This document shows positions 16,034 through 25,367 of a stretch of 64,000 nucleotides of DNA, piece by piece. The translations under genes and the position numbers were made by a program. Below the pieces are notes generated by a model. The model was not told the origin of the DNA. It ran no database searches and saw only the letters and a program-made list of their open reading frames with translations. Location: contig JBEBFY010000009.1 in the NCBI GenBank assembly GCA_040081715.1, positions 62,001 through 126,000 of the forward strand, read 5' to 3'. The stretch comes from CANKJK01 sp040081715. Lineage in GTDB: Bacteria; Acidobacteriota; Vicinamibacteria; Vicinamibacterales; UBA2999. How positions within the stretch are numbered: the stretch's first letter is position 1; each line of letters opens with the position of its first letter.

Positions 16034-19000
16034 CTAGAAGTCGATCTGCGTGCCGAACTTGAACAGCCGGCCACCCAGAATCGACGTCGGCGTCAGGAAG
16101 CGCGTGCCGGTGGTCGCCGCGCTGTAGGTCGTGTTGTTCGCCTGCGCGGGACGCACGTTCGCCACGTTGTAGACCTCCAGGATGGCCTGCAGACGGCTGC
16201 GGCCCATGGTGAAGTTGCGCGTGAACCGCAGATCGATCTGCGTGAGTCGCTGGTCGAAGATCGCCGCACCCAGGTTGCCCTGGCTGCTCGCCGTCGGCAG
16301 CAGCCCGACGTTGGTTATGGGCGCCGAGGGCGCCCGGCCGAGGGCGGCCGCGAGCTGCGCGGTGGCCAGCGGCAGCGTCGCCGTGATGGGGATGCCGGGC
16401 AGGTGCTTGAACACGCCCGACGCCATGAGGTTGAACGGCAGCGGATAGACGACCTGCGCCTTGATCTGCGAGCCGGACGCCGACCACAGCGGCGACTGCA
16501 CATGGCAGTAGTCCGCCATCCGGGGCTGGGTTGTGGCCTGCCCGGTCTGCAGCACGTTCGGCAGCGTATTGGCCCAGCAGTTGTCGAAGGTGGTGCGCCC
16601 AAAGGTCACGCCACCGTTGACGAGCCCGCTCTTGCCGAAGCGGGCGTTCACGCTGAAGTCCATGCCGTTGTACACCTCCTTCGGGATGCCGTTGGCGCCG
16701 GTCACGTCCTTGGCGAGCATCAGCACGTTGGTCGTGCGGCCGAGGGCCGCAGGCACGACGTCAAACAGACCGCAGATCTGCTTGTTGCTGAAGTCGCCGA
16801 GGCGCGTATCCGTGGGCGACGTGATGCAGTACGACGAGTAATCGGACGCGGACACGGCGGTGTTCATCGTGGCCGTCTGGTTCTTCCAGTCAGTCCGGAA
16901 GTACCCGACGTTCAGTCCCACATTCGGCCGCAGTTCGTGCTGGATGGCCACCGAGTACTGGTAGTTGTACTCGCGGATGTTCCAGCCTTTCCGCGCCGAC
17001 TCCGCCCAGGTGAGCGCCACACGCGGCTGACCGAAGAGCAACTGGTCGGCCGGCCCGCACTCACCGTTCGCGGTGAGCGTGGTGAGCGCGCAGTCGGGGA
17101 TGAAGTTGCTGTTGGCATCGGTCCACGTGCGGTTGGTGCTCGTCACGATGGCGTTGGCCGGTGCCACGGTGTTCATGGTGCCGCCGCCCTGGCCCATGAG
17201 GTACCGGCCCCACGAACCCTTGATGGCCGTCTTGCCGTTGCCGAACAGGTCGTAGGCCACGCCCACACGCGGCGTCACGTCCTTGAAGTTCGGCAGGTCC
17301 TTAACGCTCGGGAACGACATCTCGGCGCGGTAGGGACCGGCCGGCAGCGTGAAGGCGCGCGTATAGGCCCAGAAGCCGTCATAGCGGACGCCGAGGTTCA
17401 GCGTCAGGTTCTTCACCGTCCACTGGTCCTGGGCAAACAGGCCGTAGCCCCGCAGGCTGGCGCGGTTGGCAAACGGGCTCGCAAACTGCGTCAGCGAGAT
17501 CGGCACGCCGTTGCGGAAGGTGTAGTTGAGCGCGTTGGGGAGCGCGTTGCCATTGGTGTCGTAGACACCCTGCATCGTGGTGCCGCCGATCTTCACGGCG
17601 TGCGAGCCGGTGATGTACGACATCGAGAAGCGCTGGCCGTAGTTGTTGTTCGGCTGCGGCATGTTCCAGTCGTTGGTGATCGAGCCGGGCAGCGTGCCCC
17701 AGCGATAGCCGGTGGTCTGCTCCAGGATCGACACGTTGTTCGGGCCGGGCACCACCCAGTCGCCACCATCCTCGAGGATGCTGCCAAACCGGACCTTCTG
17801 GTTCAGGAACGACGCGCCGGCCTGGAAGAGCAGCCTGTTCGTGGCCGGATAGCTCCAGCTCATCTGCGTGAGGTTCATGTACGGATCGCCGTACTGGAAG
17901 CTCGCGCCCGCCGCTTCCGGCGACACGCGGGAACCAGCGCTGATCGGGAGCCAGCAGGCGCACGCCGCCTGGAAGTTAGTGGACCCGGTGATCTTGTGCT
18001 TGCCGAAGGCCTGCCAGGTGAGGCGCACGCCGTAGTCGGACTGCCGCTGCTTCGTGTAGGCGGGCTTGGTGAGGTCCGCCTCGTAGACGTAGGGGTTGGT
18101 GCTCTTGTTGAAGTAGTTGTTGGCGCCGTAGGACTGGCTGCCCCACCACCTGTCGGCGCTGTAGAACCACAGCTTGTCCTTGGCGACCGGGCCACCCACG
18201 CCAATGCCGTAGTCGTAGACCTTCTTCATCGCGTTCTGCGCCGGGGCGCTGCCGCGCGCGATCAGGGTGTCGCTCACCTTGCTGGAGGCGAGCCCCTTCG
18301 AGGTGTAGTTGAGGATGCTGTGGACCGAGAAGGTGTTGCCGCCATCGCGCGGGATCATGTTGACGTTGGCGCCGCCGGTCTCCGTTTCGGCATTGGCGCC
18401 GCCGGTGTCCACCACGGTCTCCTGCACGCCGATGGTGTTGAACTTCCAGATGCGCTGCTGGCCGCCGCCATTGCCGTAGAACACGTTCGTGTTCATGCCG
18501 TCGTAGTTGATGCGGCTGTCGTCGCCCCGCCCACCGTGCACCGCGATGGCCGTATTGGTCTCTGACTTGTCACCGCCCACGTCGTTGCGGCCGGCGCCCA
18601 TCGTGACGGCGCCCAGGGTCAGGGCCGCCAGCTGGGTGAGGTCGCGCTGGCCCACCGGAAGCGCATCGAGCACCTCGGACCTCAGCACCTGCTGCGTGCG
18701 CACGTTTTGAATATCGACCGTCGGGCTTGCGCCGGTGACGGTGACAGTTTCCTCGAGGCCGCCCACCTTCATCTCGGCGTTGGCGGTGGCGGTGAAGCCA
18801 GCCGAGAGGTCAATGCCCTCGCGCTTGTAGGTGCTGAAACCAGGCAGCGTGAAGGTCACAGAGTAGAGGCCCGGCCGCAGGTCGATGATCTTGTAGTTGC
18901 CCTGGGCGTCGGTGAGGCCCGTGCGCACCTTCTCGATCAGTGCCGGGCTGGCGGCTTCCACCGTCACGCCGGGCAGCACCGCGCCGGTCGCGTCTTTCGC

Positions 19001-19132
19001 CGTGCCGGCAATGGTGCCGCTCGTGCTCTGCGCGTGCGCCACCCCTGGCACAGCCAAGGCCGCAACGAATACCCACACCAGGCCCAGCAGCGTGCGCGCG
19101 GATCGCGCGCGGACATCCCGCAAGAACATCAT
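16034..19132 (-). CDS. Oar-like TonB-dependent outer-membrane receptor
   Basis: The 1032-residue protein has a signal peptide ending in V-A-H-A-Q, a carboxypeptidase-regulatory-like domain (about 35-115; G-T-I-A-G-T-A-K-D-A-T-G-A-V-L-P-G-V-T-V), a plug with V-T-G-A-S-P-T-V-D near 130, and a long beta-barrel ending in F-K-F-G-T-Q-I-D-F. Such Oar-like receptors are abundant in Acidobacteriota and import or bind large ligands, mostly unknown. I preferred the ATG at 19132, seven bases after GGGGAGG. No TonB, ExbB or substrate-binding gene is nearby, so the substrate cannot be inferred. Confidence 0.9.
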   Translation of the reverse strand: MMFLRDVRARSARTLLGLVWVFVAALAVPGVAHAQSTSGTIAGTAKDATGAVLPGVTVEAASPALIEKVRTGLTDAQGNYKIIDLRPGLYSVTFTLPGFSTYKREGIDLSAGFTATANAEMKVGGLEETVTVTGASPTVDIQNVRTQQVLRSEVLDALPVGQRDLTQLAALTLGAVTMGAGRNDVGGDKSETNTAIAVHGGRGDDSRINYDGMNTNVFYGNGGGQQRIWKFNTIGVQETVVDTGGANAETETGGANVNMIPRDGGNTFSVHSILNYTSKGLASSKVSDTLIARGSAPAQNAMKKVYDYGIGVGGPVAKDKLWFYSADRWWGSQSYGANNYFNKSTNPYVYEADLTKPAYTKQRQSDYGVRLTWQAFGKHKITGSTNFQAACACWLPISAGSRVSPEAAGASFQYGDPYMNLTQMSWSYPATNRLLFQAGASFLNQKVRFGSILEDGGDWVVPGPNNVSILEQTTGYRWGTLPGSITNDWNMPQPNNNYGQRFSMSYITGSHAVKIGGTTMQGVYDTNGNALPNALNYTFRNGVPISLTQFASPFANRASLRGYGLFAQDQWTVKNLTLNLGVRYDGFWAYTRAFTLPAGPYRAEMSFPSVKDLPNFKDVTPRVGVAYDLFGNGKTAIKGSWGRYLMGQGGGTMNTVAPANAIVTSTNRTWTDANSNFIPDCALTTLTANGECGPADQLLFGQPRVALTWAESARKGWNIREYNYQYSVAIQHELRPNVGLNVGYFRTDWKNQTATMNTAVSASDYSSYCITSPTDTRLGDFSNKQICGLFDVVPAALGRTTNVLMLAKDVTGANGIPKEVYNGMDFSVNARFGKSGLVNGGVTFGRTTFDNCWANTLPNVLQTGQATTQPRMADYCHVQSPLWSASGSQIKAQVVYPLPFNLMASGVFKHLPGIPITATLPLATAQLAAALGRAPSAPITNVGLLPTASSQGNLGAAIFDQRLTQIDLRFTRNFTMGRSRLQAILEVYNVANVRPAQANNTTYSAATTGTRFLTPTSILGGRLFKFGTQIDF

Positions 19133-19348
19133 GCTCATTCCTCCCCTTCGTGAATCAATGGGACCCGACACGCGCGTACACAGAGACACGCCGACTGTCG
19201 CGCCGCGCGGAGTATGAAACAAGGGGCGCGGCCGTTCAAGTCAATTGCAGGGTGGTGTGCTGGGTGATCCCGAGCGGGCACACCCGTGGATACGAGTCGA
19301 GGGGCGCCATGGGCGTCCTCATTGATCGATACACACGATCGTGAGATT

Positions 19349-19367
19349 CTTACACACAGGGTGTGAG
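19349..19367. promoter_or_regulatory. Candidate vapBC operator
   Basis: CTTACAC (19349-19355) and GTGTGAG (19361-19367) form a near-perfect dyad with a five-base centre, ending two bases before the GTG start of vapB. VapB ribbon-helix-helix antitoxins usually repress at such sites. Confidence 0.5.
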
Positions 19368-19369
19368 CC

Positions 19370-19573
19370 GTGCGGACCAACATTGAGATTGACGACAAGT
19401 TGATGCGACAGGCGATGCGCAGCAGCGGCGTCAGCACGAAGCGTGCTGCCGTCGAAGAGGGGTTGCGGTTGCTCATACAGACTCGCGGCCAGGCCAGCCT
19501 TCGTCGTCTTCGGGGACAGGTCGCCTGGAAAGGCGACCTCCACAGATCGCGCCTGGACCGCCTCCCGGAGTAG
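19370..19573 (+). CDS. vapB: VapB-like antitoxin (ribbon-helix-helix)
   Basis: The 67-residue product begins M-R-T-N-I-E-I-D-D-K-L-M, continues with S-T-K-R-A-A-V-E-E-G-L-R-L-L (a typical MetJ/Arc-type VapB N-terminus) and ends in a basic and acidic toxin-binding tail, W-K-G-D-L-x-x-x-R-L-D-R. The GTG start fits the family N-terminus. The frame is intact although the partner toxin is broken, so this is probably an orphan antitoxin that may still repress its promoter or counter related VapC proteins elsewhere. Confidence 0.85.
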   Translation: MRTNIEIDDKLMRQAMRSSGVSTKRAAVEEGLRLLIQTRGQASLRRLRGQVAWKGDLHRSRLDRLPE

Positions 19574-19579
19574 CCGCCG

Positions 19580-19860
19580 GTGGTCATTGTCGACAGTACG
19601 GTGTGGGTCGACTTCTTCAACGGCGTGCAGAATCCCGAAACCGACTGAAGCTTGAAGTATTCGAGGCCGGAAGCGTGGCGCTTGCGACCCAGGCGGCGAC
19701 CAACTATCGAACACTCCGCACACACGGCCGCACGGCGCGGAAGACGATCGACGTGCTCATCGCAACGTTCTGCCTGCAGGGGCAACACGCCTTGTTGCAC
19801 CGCGACCGCGACTTCGATCCATTCGAGCAACTGCTCGGGCTGTCGGTGATTCACCCGTAG
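19580..19860 (+). pseudogene. vapC: VapC toxin pseudogene, internal deletion and frameshift
   Basis: The start reads M-V-I-V-D-S-T-V-W-V-D-F-F-N-G, the PIN-domain opening with the first catalytic aspartate, but stops at 19648. In another frame the C-terminal third follows: A-T-N-Y-R-T-L-R-x-x-G-R-T-A-R-K-T-I-D-V-L-I-A-T-F-C and L-L-H-R-D-R-D-F-D-P-F, containing the later acidic residues. About 40 residues of the middle are missing. The gene sits six bases after vapB, the normal vapBC spacing. Confidence 0.85.
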
Positions 19861-19980
19861 GTGAGGTTGGCCCCGCCCCCTCAGCTACGACGCTGCGCCG
19901 GCAGTTCGCGCCACGCGCTCGGCACGCGACACGACGAGCGACGCATGAGCGGCGAGTCGCGGTAGTAAAATCGGCGGCGC

Positions 19981-20730
19981 ATGAGCCTCACATCGAGCCG
20001 CTGGATGGTGTTCTCTCTGTTGGCGATCTCCTTCGGCTTCCTCATTCCAGGCTTGGTGCTCCCGGTGTTGACGATTCGCGGAGTGCTGACACGCGACGGT
20101 GTCGCGCAGGTGGCGCCGACCATGCTGGAGAAGGGGCTGAACGAGGGGACGATGACCGCCCTGCGGGCGATGATCAATCCGACAGTCGTCGGCCTGCTCG
20201 ACGCGACCGGCGGGGACCTGCGTCAGATGATCATCGACAGGCTCTCGCCGCAGTTGACGGCATCGCTGCGGAAGAACATCGAGGAGGTCGAGGTGTACCA
20301 GCAGACCAGAAGCATCCTCGGGTCCGTCCGCAAGCTCTATCAGGTCGGCAGCCCCGTGCCCGCCACGCTGATCCTGATCTTCAGCATCGTCGTACCGCTG
20401 GCGAAGAGCGTGATGGTCGGGGTTGCGATGTTTCTGCGTAATTCGAGGACGCGCGCGCGTATCCTCGGCGTGATCGAGATCATCGCCAAGTGGTCAATGG
20501 CCGACGTGTTCGTCGTCGGGCTCTTCATCACCTTCCTCGCCGCGCAGGCGAGCCAGGTGCCCCCTGGCGACCCCACGGCCGCGCCGCTCGTGGTGTTCAG
20601 CGCCCATGTCGGCGCCGGGTTCTACTGGTTCGCCGCGTATTGCCTGTTTTCGCTGGCGTCACAGCAGCTCACGGCGCGGGCGTTGGCCCCGCGGATCGCG
20701 CCTGCGGTCACTTCACGCGGGTCGCTTTAA
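19981..20730 (+). CDS. PqiA-domain membrane protein
   Basis: The 249-residue inner-membrane protein has four predicted helices (about 8-30, 120-145, 165-190 and 210-232). The third carries A-K-W-S-M-A-D-V-F-V-V-G-L, the conserved paraquat-inducible-protein-A signature. PqiA proteins work with MCE proteins in lipid transport to or from the outer membrane. Unlike full-length PqiA (two domains, about 400 residues) it has one domain with a long loop between helices one and two, and no pqiB or MCE gene follows. Its end overlaps the converging gene by 23 bases. Confidence 0.8.
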   Translation: MSLTSSRWMVFSLLAISFGFLIPGLVLPVLTIRGVLTRDGVAQVAPTMLEKGLNEGTMTALRAMINPTVVGLLDATGGDLRQMIIDRLSPQLTASLRKNIEEVEVYQQTRSILGSVRKLYQVGSPVPATLILIFSIVVPLAKSVMVGVAMFLRNSRTRARILGVIEIIAKWSMADVFVVGLFITFLAAQASQVPPGDPTAAPLVVFSAHVGAGFYWFAAYCLFSLASQQLTARALAPRIAPAVTSRGSL

Positions 20731-21205
20731 CCTCCGAGAGCGGCTGAAACTTCCCGTCGGGGCCTGCGTACTCGGCCAGGGCGGTGTACGCGGTGGCAGC
20801 GGTCTTCAGCGTCAGGCGGATGTTGAACGCCGGCTGGCTGGTGGTGAACGTCCACGTGTCGCCGGCCACCTGTCCCATTGCCAGGAGCGCGCTGTTCAGG
20901 CTATCCACCGAGTAGGCGGCGTACTGCTTGCGCGCGGGGACGTAGCTCAGCGTCCGCATCAGCTTGTAGGTGCCGGAGGCGCCCGTGGCCTCCGAGCGGC
21001 ACACCACGTGGGTGGCAAACTTCTCGCAGGTTTCGGTGCCGGACGCCTGCGTCGGTGTTGAGAGCGGCGTCGCTTTCAGATCGAGGGTGATCTTCCAGGT
21101 GCCGACCATCACGTCGAGCTTCTTCTGATCGGGTGACTGCGCGGCGGCCGCGTGTGGCAGGGCGAACGACGCCAGTGCCAGCAGGCATGCGATTGCGTGC
21201 TTCAT
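20708..21205 (-). CDS. Exported protein of unknown function, DUF1579-like
   Basis: The 165-residue product has a clear signal peptide (M-K-H-A-I-A-C-L-L-A-L-A-S-F-A-L-P-H-A-A-A-A-Q), then M-V-G-T-W-K-I-T-L-D-L, a motif common at the start of small lipocalin-like beta-barrels (DUF1579 and relatives). Two cysteines (in T-C-E-K and V-V-C-R) could form a disulfide. The start is ATG 21205. It is 54 bases from the divergently transcribed exporter gene, but no functional link can be shown. Confidence 0.65.
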   Translation of the reverse strand: MKHAIACLLALASFALPHAAAAQSPDQKKLDVMVGTWKITLDLKATPLSTPTQASGTETCEKFATHVVCRSEATGASGTYKLMRTLSYVPARKQYAAYSVDSLNSALLAMGQVAGDTWTFTTSQPAFNIRLTLKTAATAYTALAEYAGPDGKFQPLSEVKATRVK

Positions 21206-21259
21206 GCGGCCAAGTATCTCCCAAAGTATCCGGGGGACGGGTCGGGGGTACGATGAGGG

Positions 21260-22834
21260 ATGGCAGAATCCCGCCCCGGCCTCTGGCTCGTGCTCTGGTC
21301 CCTCCTGATCAGCCTGTTCCTGAGCGCCCTGGACAGCACCATCGTGGCCACGGCCCTCCCGACCATCGTGGGAGACCTCGGAGACCTGGACCACATCGCC
21401 TGGGTGTTCACGGCCTATCTGCTGACATCCACCATCAGCGTGCCGCTCTTCGGCAAGGTCAGCGACATCTACGGCCGCCGGCAGGTGTTCCAGGTGACGA
21501 TCGTCATCTTCCTGATTGGCTCGGTGCTCTCCGGGCTGTCCCAGTCGATGACGCAGTTGATCCTGTTCCGCGGCATTCAGGGCATCGGCGGCGGCGGGTT
21601 GCTGGCCATGACCTTCACGATCCTTGGCGACATCCTCTCGCCGCGCGAGCGCCCGAAGTACATGGGCTACTTCACCGGCGTGTTCGCCGCGGCCAGCGTG
21701 GTCGGGCCACTGGTCGGCGGCTTCTTCGTGGACAACCTGAGCTGGCGGTGGGTCTTCTACGTCAACATCCCGTTCGGCATCATTGCGCTGCTGGTCACGG
21801 CGAAGTACCTGCGCGTGCCGACGCCCACGGAGCGCCGCCCCATCGACTTCCTCGGCTCGGCCCTGTTCAGCGTGGCCGTCACGACGCTGCTGCTCGGTGC
21901 CACCTGGGGCGGCACGGAGTATCCGTGGACGTCGCCGCTCATCATCGGCCTGCTGACATCCGGCGTTCTCCTGAGCCTGCTGTTCCTGCTCCAGGAGCGC
22001 CGGGCCGAGGAGCCGCTGCTGCCGCTGCGCCTCTTCAAGAACGATGTGTTCTCAGTGTGCGTCGTGATGGGCGTGCTCTCCGGCGCGGTGATGGTCATCG
22101 CCTCGGTGTTCCTCCCGCTCTTCCTCCAGATCGTGCGGGGTGTCTCGGCCACCTCGTCCGGGTATCTCCTGGTGCCCATGATGGGCGGGGTCCTGGTGGG
22201 CTCCACCTACGGCGGGCGGCTGATCACGCGCACGGGCCGCTACAAGCCGATGACGATTGCCGGGGGGCTCCTCTCCATCGCGGGCATCGGGATGCTCTCG
22301 CGGATCGACGTGGACGCCTCGCGGACGTTTGTCTCCATCGGCATGGCCATTCTGGGCCTGGGTGTGGGCACGTCGTCACCGGTGATGACGCTCGCCGTTC
22401 AGAACGTCGCCGCGAAGGCCGACATGGGAGCCGCCACCTCGGCCGTGAACTTCTTCCGGTCGCTCGGGAGCGCCTTCGGCGTCGCGCTGTTCGGATCGAT
22501 TCAGAGTGCCCGGTTCCACTCGGTGCTCGCCGCTCGGCTCCCGGCCGGGTCGATGGTGGGCGACAACATCCTCAACAGCCCGAAGGCGGTGCTGGCGTTA
22601 CCCACGCCCACCCTGCATGCGATTCAGGCGGCCGTGGCGGCCGGTGTGGCCATCGTGTTTCAGTGGGCGCTTCCGGTGACCGTCCTGGCGTTCCTGGTGT
22701 CGTTCTTCCTCCGGGAGGTTCCGCTGCGCGAGGACGTCAACGTGGGCGCCGCGGCCATCGAGGGGATGGAAGAGGCCGTGTTCGGCGTCCTCGGTGAGCC
22801 TGCGCCCATCGGGATGGACGAAGGCCATCATTGA
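21260..22834 (+). CDS. DHA2-family MFS multidrug exporter (EmrB/QacA type)
   Basis: The 524-residue permease has the fourteen-helix layout of DHA2 transporters. Motif D1 (L-D-S-T-I-V-A-T-A-L-P-T-I) lies in helix 1, motif A (G-K-V-S-D-I-Y-G-R-R) after helix 2 and motif C (G-P-L-V-G-G-F-F-V) in helix 5. It should export drugs or metabolites by proton antiport. There is no periplasmic adaptor (EmrA) gene beside it and no local regulator. It is followed 47 bases later by a small beta-barrel gene, which may share its transcript. Confidence 0.9.
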   Translation: MAESRPGLWLVLWSLLISLFLSALDSTIVATALPTIVGDLGDLDHIAWVFTAYLLTSTISVPLFGKVSDIYGRRQVFQVTIVIFLIGSVLSGLSQSMTQLILFRGIQGIGGGGLLAMTFTILGDILSPRERPKYMGYFTGVFAAASVVGPLVGGFFVDNLSWRWVFYVNIPFGIIALLVTAKYLRVPTPTERRPIDFLGSALFSVAVTTLLLGATWGGTEYPWTSPLIIGLLTSGVLLSLLFLLQERRAEEPLLPLRLFKNDVFSVCVVMGVLSGAVMVIASVFLPLFLQIVRGVSATSSGYLLVPMMGGVLVGSTYGGRLITRTGRYKPMTIAGGLLSIAGIGMLSRIDVDASRTFVSIGMAILGLGVGTSSPVMTLAVQNVAAKADMGAATSAVNFFRSLGSAFGVALFGSIQSARFHSVLAARLPAGSMVGDNILNSPKAVLALPTPTLHAIQAAVAAGVAIVFQWALPVTVLAFLVSFFLREVPLREDVNVGAAAIEGMEEAVFGVLGEPAPIGMDEGHH

Positions 22835-22881
22835 AATAGACGCCGCCAGAACCCGCGCTTCGTCACGAAAGGTAGGGTCAC

Positions 22882-23460
22882 ATGAAGAAGAACACTTTCT
22901 ACAGCAGCCTGGTCGTAGTCGCCCTCTCGCTTGGTGCCGCGACATCCGCGCACGCGCAGGGCTACGTGAGTCCCTTCATCGGCTATGACTTCGGCGGCGA
23001 CTCGGGATGCCCCGCGATCAATGGCTGTGCGGACAAGAAGGTCAACGCCGGTATCGCGCTCGGCTCATTCGGCCCGCTGCTCGGCTTCGAGGTCGAGTTC
23101 GGCTACGCCAACGACTTCTTCGGCGATGCTCCCGAGTTCTCCTCGAGCGTCCTGACCGTCATGGCGAACGCCCTGGTTGGTCCGAAGATCGGTCCGGTGC
23201 GTCCGTATGGCACGGGCGGATTCGGGCTGATCAAGACGCGGGTCGATCTGACCGCGCCCTCCCTGATCAGCAGCAGCAACAACCACCTGGGCTGGAATCT
23301 CGGTGGCGGGCTGATGGTGTTCGCCGGGGATCATGTCGGCATCCGCGGCGAGATCCGTCGCTTCCACGCACTGCAGGACCTGGCCGTACCGTGGTTGCCG
23401 CTGGATGGGACAACGCTGAACTTCAACAGGGCCAGCGCCGCACTGATGCTGATGTTCTGA
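22882..23460 (+). CDS. Small outer-membrane beta-barrel protein
   Basis: The 192-residue protein has a signal peptide ending A-T-S-A-H-A-Q, then alternating aromatic strands typical of eight-stranded OmpA/OmpW-like barrels (Y-V-S-P-F-I-G-Y-D-F, V-R-P-Y-G-T-G-G-F-G-L, A-G-D-H-V-G-I-R-G-E-I-R-R-F) and a terminal phenylalanine. An N-terminal loop carries two cysteines (C-P-A-I-N-G-C). The ligand is unknown. ATG 22882 is preceded by GGTAGGG. Confidence 0.82.
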   Translation: MKKNTFYSSLVVVALSLGAATSAHAQGYVSPFIGYDFGGDSGCPAINGCADKKVNAGIALGSFGPLLGFEVEFGYANDFFGDAPEFSSSVLTVMANALVGPKIGPVRPYGTGGFGLIKTRVDLTAPSLISSSNNHLGWNLGGGLMVFAGDHVGIRGEIRRFHALQDLAVPWLPLDGTTLNFNRASAALMLMF

Positions 23461-23464
23461 CCCT

Positions 23465-23482
23465 GAGGGCGCCGCCGCCCTC
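23465..23482. terminator. Small hairpin after the beta-barrel gene
   Basis: GAGGGC and GCCCTC pair around a six-base loop directly after the stop codon, with no T-run. It may attenuate readthrough into the GIY-YIG gene. Confidence 0.35.
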
Positions 23483-23494
23483 TACAATCCACTC

Positions 23495-23740
23495 GTGTTC
23501 TTCGTCTACATGGTCCGGTGTGCGGACGGGACCCTCTACACCGGCTTCGCCCGCGACCCGGTGGCGCGGGTGCGCGTCCACAACGCCGGAAAAGGCGCGA
23601 AGTATACGCGTGCGCGCCTGCCGGTGACGATCGTCTACACGGAGCCGTGTGAATCGCGGAGCGCCGCACTCAAGCGCGAGTGCCAGATCAAGCCGTGGAG
23701 CCGCGCGAAGAAGGACGCGCTCATCGCCGGCCTGCCATAG
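23495..23740 (+). CDS. GIY-YIG nuclease superfamily protein (YhbQ/UPF0213-like)
   Basis: The 81-residue product is a minimal GIY-YIG fold: V-Y-M-V-R-C-A-D-G-T-L-Y-T-G at 4-17 replaces the paired G-I-Y and Y-I-G strands, followed by R-V-x-x-H-N-A-G-K-G-A-K-Y-T-R, the family helix with conserved basic residues, and a glutamate in R-E-C-Q-I-K. Proteins of this size act in DNA repair or are uncharacterised. GTG start. Its last 20 bases overlap the converging peptidase gene. Confidence 0.88.
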   Translation: MFFVYMVRCADGTLYTGFARDPVARVRVHNAGKGAKYTRARLPVTIVYTEPCESRSAALKRECQIKPWSRAKKDALIAGLP

Positions 23741-25355
23741 AACGCGCGGCCCCTCGTACGCGGTCACTCGGCCTGGAAGTTTGGGGGGTCGGTGCCTTCG
23801 GTCGAGGCTTTCTCACCGCCTTCTTCCGCACGACGGGCTTGGGTAGCTCTGGCCGCTCGGGCGCCACGGTCTGCGTGTAGGCCCGGCAGGCACCGGGCTG
23901 GCTCACCCAGGGTTCCGTCCTTACGGCGCCGGTAGCATCCGCAGGCACGACGAGCGACACACCGCGGAACATCGTCGGCACGTCATCGTCGATCGGCAGG
24001 GCGTAGCTCAGCATCTGCTGGGCGATCCACTGCTGCGCCTCGGCGGTCAGCACCCAGAACTCGAGCTGGCGGGTGGTATCGATCGGATCGATGTAGTCGT
24101 TCCCCCGGCGGGTTTCAAAGTGCAGGTGCGGCCCGGTGGAACGGCCCGTGGAACCCACGAGGCCCAGCACGTCGCCACGCAGGATCACATCGCCAACGGA
24201 CAGGCCCTTGGCGATGGCCGTCAGGTGCGCGTAGTAGGTTCGATACCCGTGCCCGTGATCGAGCACCACCAGCTTCCCGAAGCCGCGACTGGTGCCGGCC
24301 ACGGCCACCCTCGCATCAGCCACGGCGTGTACCTCGGTGCCTCGCGGCGCCATCAGGTCGATGCCGAGGTGATACCCGCGCGGCTTCACGACCCGCGTGA
24401 CGACGCGGCGTGTGGCGCGCGTGCCCTTGCCCTGCGTGACGGTGCGCTGCACGATACGCGCAGCCGGACCCACCCCCCTGGACAGGCGGTCGGCATGCAC
24501 CGACGACAGCCACAGCAGCCGGTCGTAATCCGAACCGCTCATGCCGAAGAGCACGCCGGAGCCGTCGGCCCGTTCCACCCACCACGCCCCATCCAGCCGG
24601 CGTCGCGTCGCCGGTTCGATGAGCTCCACGCTCTGCAACCGCTCGGTGTCCGCCGCGCCGCGCCGGTCGAGCACGACCCGCACGACCAGATCACCAACGG
24701 CACTCCCGGCCACAGGGCCCTCGCCGCTCTCTCCGTCGTCCGGCAGGACCATCGCCTGCGCGGCCAGCATGTCATGCGCCAGCACGTCGAGCTGCCAGTG
24801 CACGCGCGGCGGAATGTCGAGGAAGGGCCCTGCCAGCCCCTGCTGCAGTTGGCTGGCTGACCCTTCGATCACTCGCCGCGACGTCTCGCAGAACGAGACC
24901 GGCCGCGAATCGGTCTCCGGCGCCTGCCACGAGCTGGCCGGAAGGTGGAGTGACGCCACCCCTTCGGCTCCACCGGTGACCAGCACATAGGGAAGGCAGG
25001 GACCACTCTGATCCGCGACCACGCCGCTGGCCGAGAAAAACGCCTCAACGGTAGCCACTGTCACACCCAGCCGTGGAGCGAGCACGCGGGCGGTCGACGG
25101 GTCCACGCATCCTTCTGATGTGGACACGTGCCGGTTCACGACGGGGAGGTCGGCCAACACTCGTGGGGGCACCGCAGCGCGCCGGGGTGCCCGCTTCCTC
25201 GCGGGGGCCTTGCGCGCAGGCTTCGGGGTGGTGGCACGCCTGACCCCTGCAGACGGCGTCGCGGACGCTGCCACCGCAGCGGCCATGCCCACGGCACCGG
25301 CAGCCACCGTACCGGAGATGAGGAGGGCGGCGAGGAGGAGTCGCAGACGCACCAT
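23721..25355 (-). CDS. M23 family peptidase (LytM-type) with long N-terminal region
   Basis: The 544-residue protein has a signal peptide (1-33), an Ala/Lys/Arg-rich linker, an uncharacterised middle (about 65-320) and an M23 domain with the zinc ligands in Y-H-L-G-I-D-L-M (H and D) and G-P-H-L-H-F-E. This family cuts peptidoglycan cross-links, or regulates amidases when degenerate; here the ligands are intact. The C-terminal tail is again basic. It follows a porin-like and a cupin gene with 12- and 1-base gaps, so the three form one operon, suggesting an envelope role. ATG 25355 was chosen over GTG 25361. Confidence 0.88.
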   Translation of the reverse strand: MVRLRLLLAALLISGTVAAGAVGMAAAVAASATPSAGVRRATTPKPARKAPARKRAPRRAAVPPRVLADLPVVNRHVSTSEGCVDPSTARVLAPRLGVTVATVEAFFSASGVVADQSGPCLPYVLVTGGAEGVASLHLPASSWQAPETDSRPVSFCETSRRVIEGSASQLQQGLAGPFLDIPPRVHWQLDVLAHDMLAAQAMVLPDDGESGEGPVAGSAVGDLVVRVVLDRRGAADTERLQSVELIEPATRRRLDGAWWVERADGSGVLFGMSGSDYDRLLWLSSVHADRLSRGVGPAARIVQRTVTQGKGTRATRRVVTRVVKPRGYHLGIDLMAPRGTEVHAVADARVAVAGTSRGFGKLVVLDHGHGYRTYYAHLTAIAKGLSVGDVILRGDVLGLVGSTGRSTGPHLHFETRRGNDYIDPIDTTRQLEFWVLTAEAQQWIAQQMLSYALPIDDDVPTMFRGVSLVVPADATGAVRTEPWVSQPGACRAYTQTVAPERPELPKPVVRKKAVRKPRPKAPTPQTSRPSDRVRGAARSMAGRR

Positions 25356-25367
25356 CGTCACTCGGCC

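Noticed and set aside
16403..18565. 720-codon open frame opposite the TonB-dependent receptor
   Set aside because: Composition is Arg/His/Val-rich with no motifs; it is the GC-driven antisense shadow of a well-supported gene.
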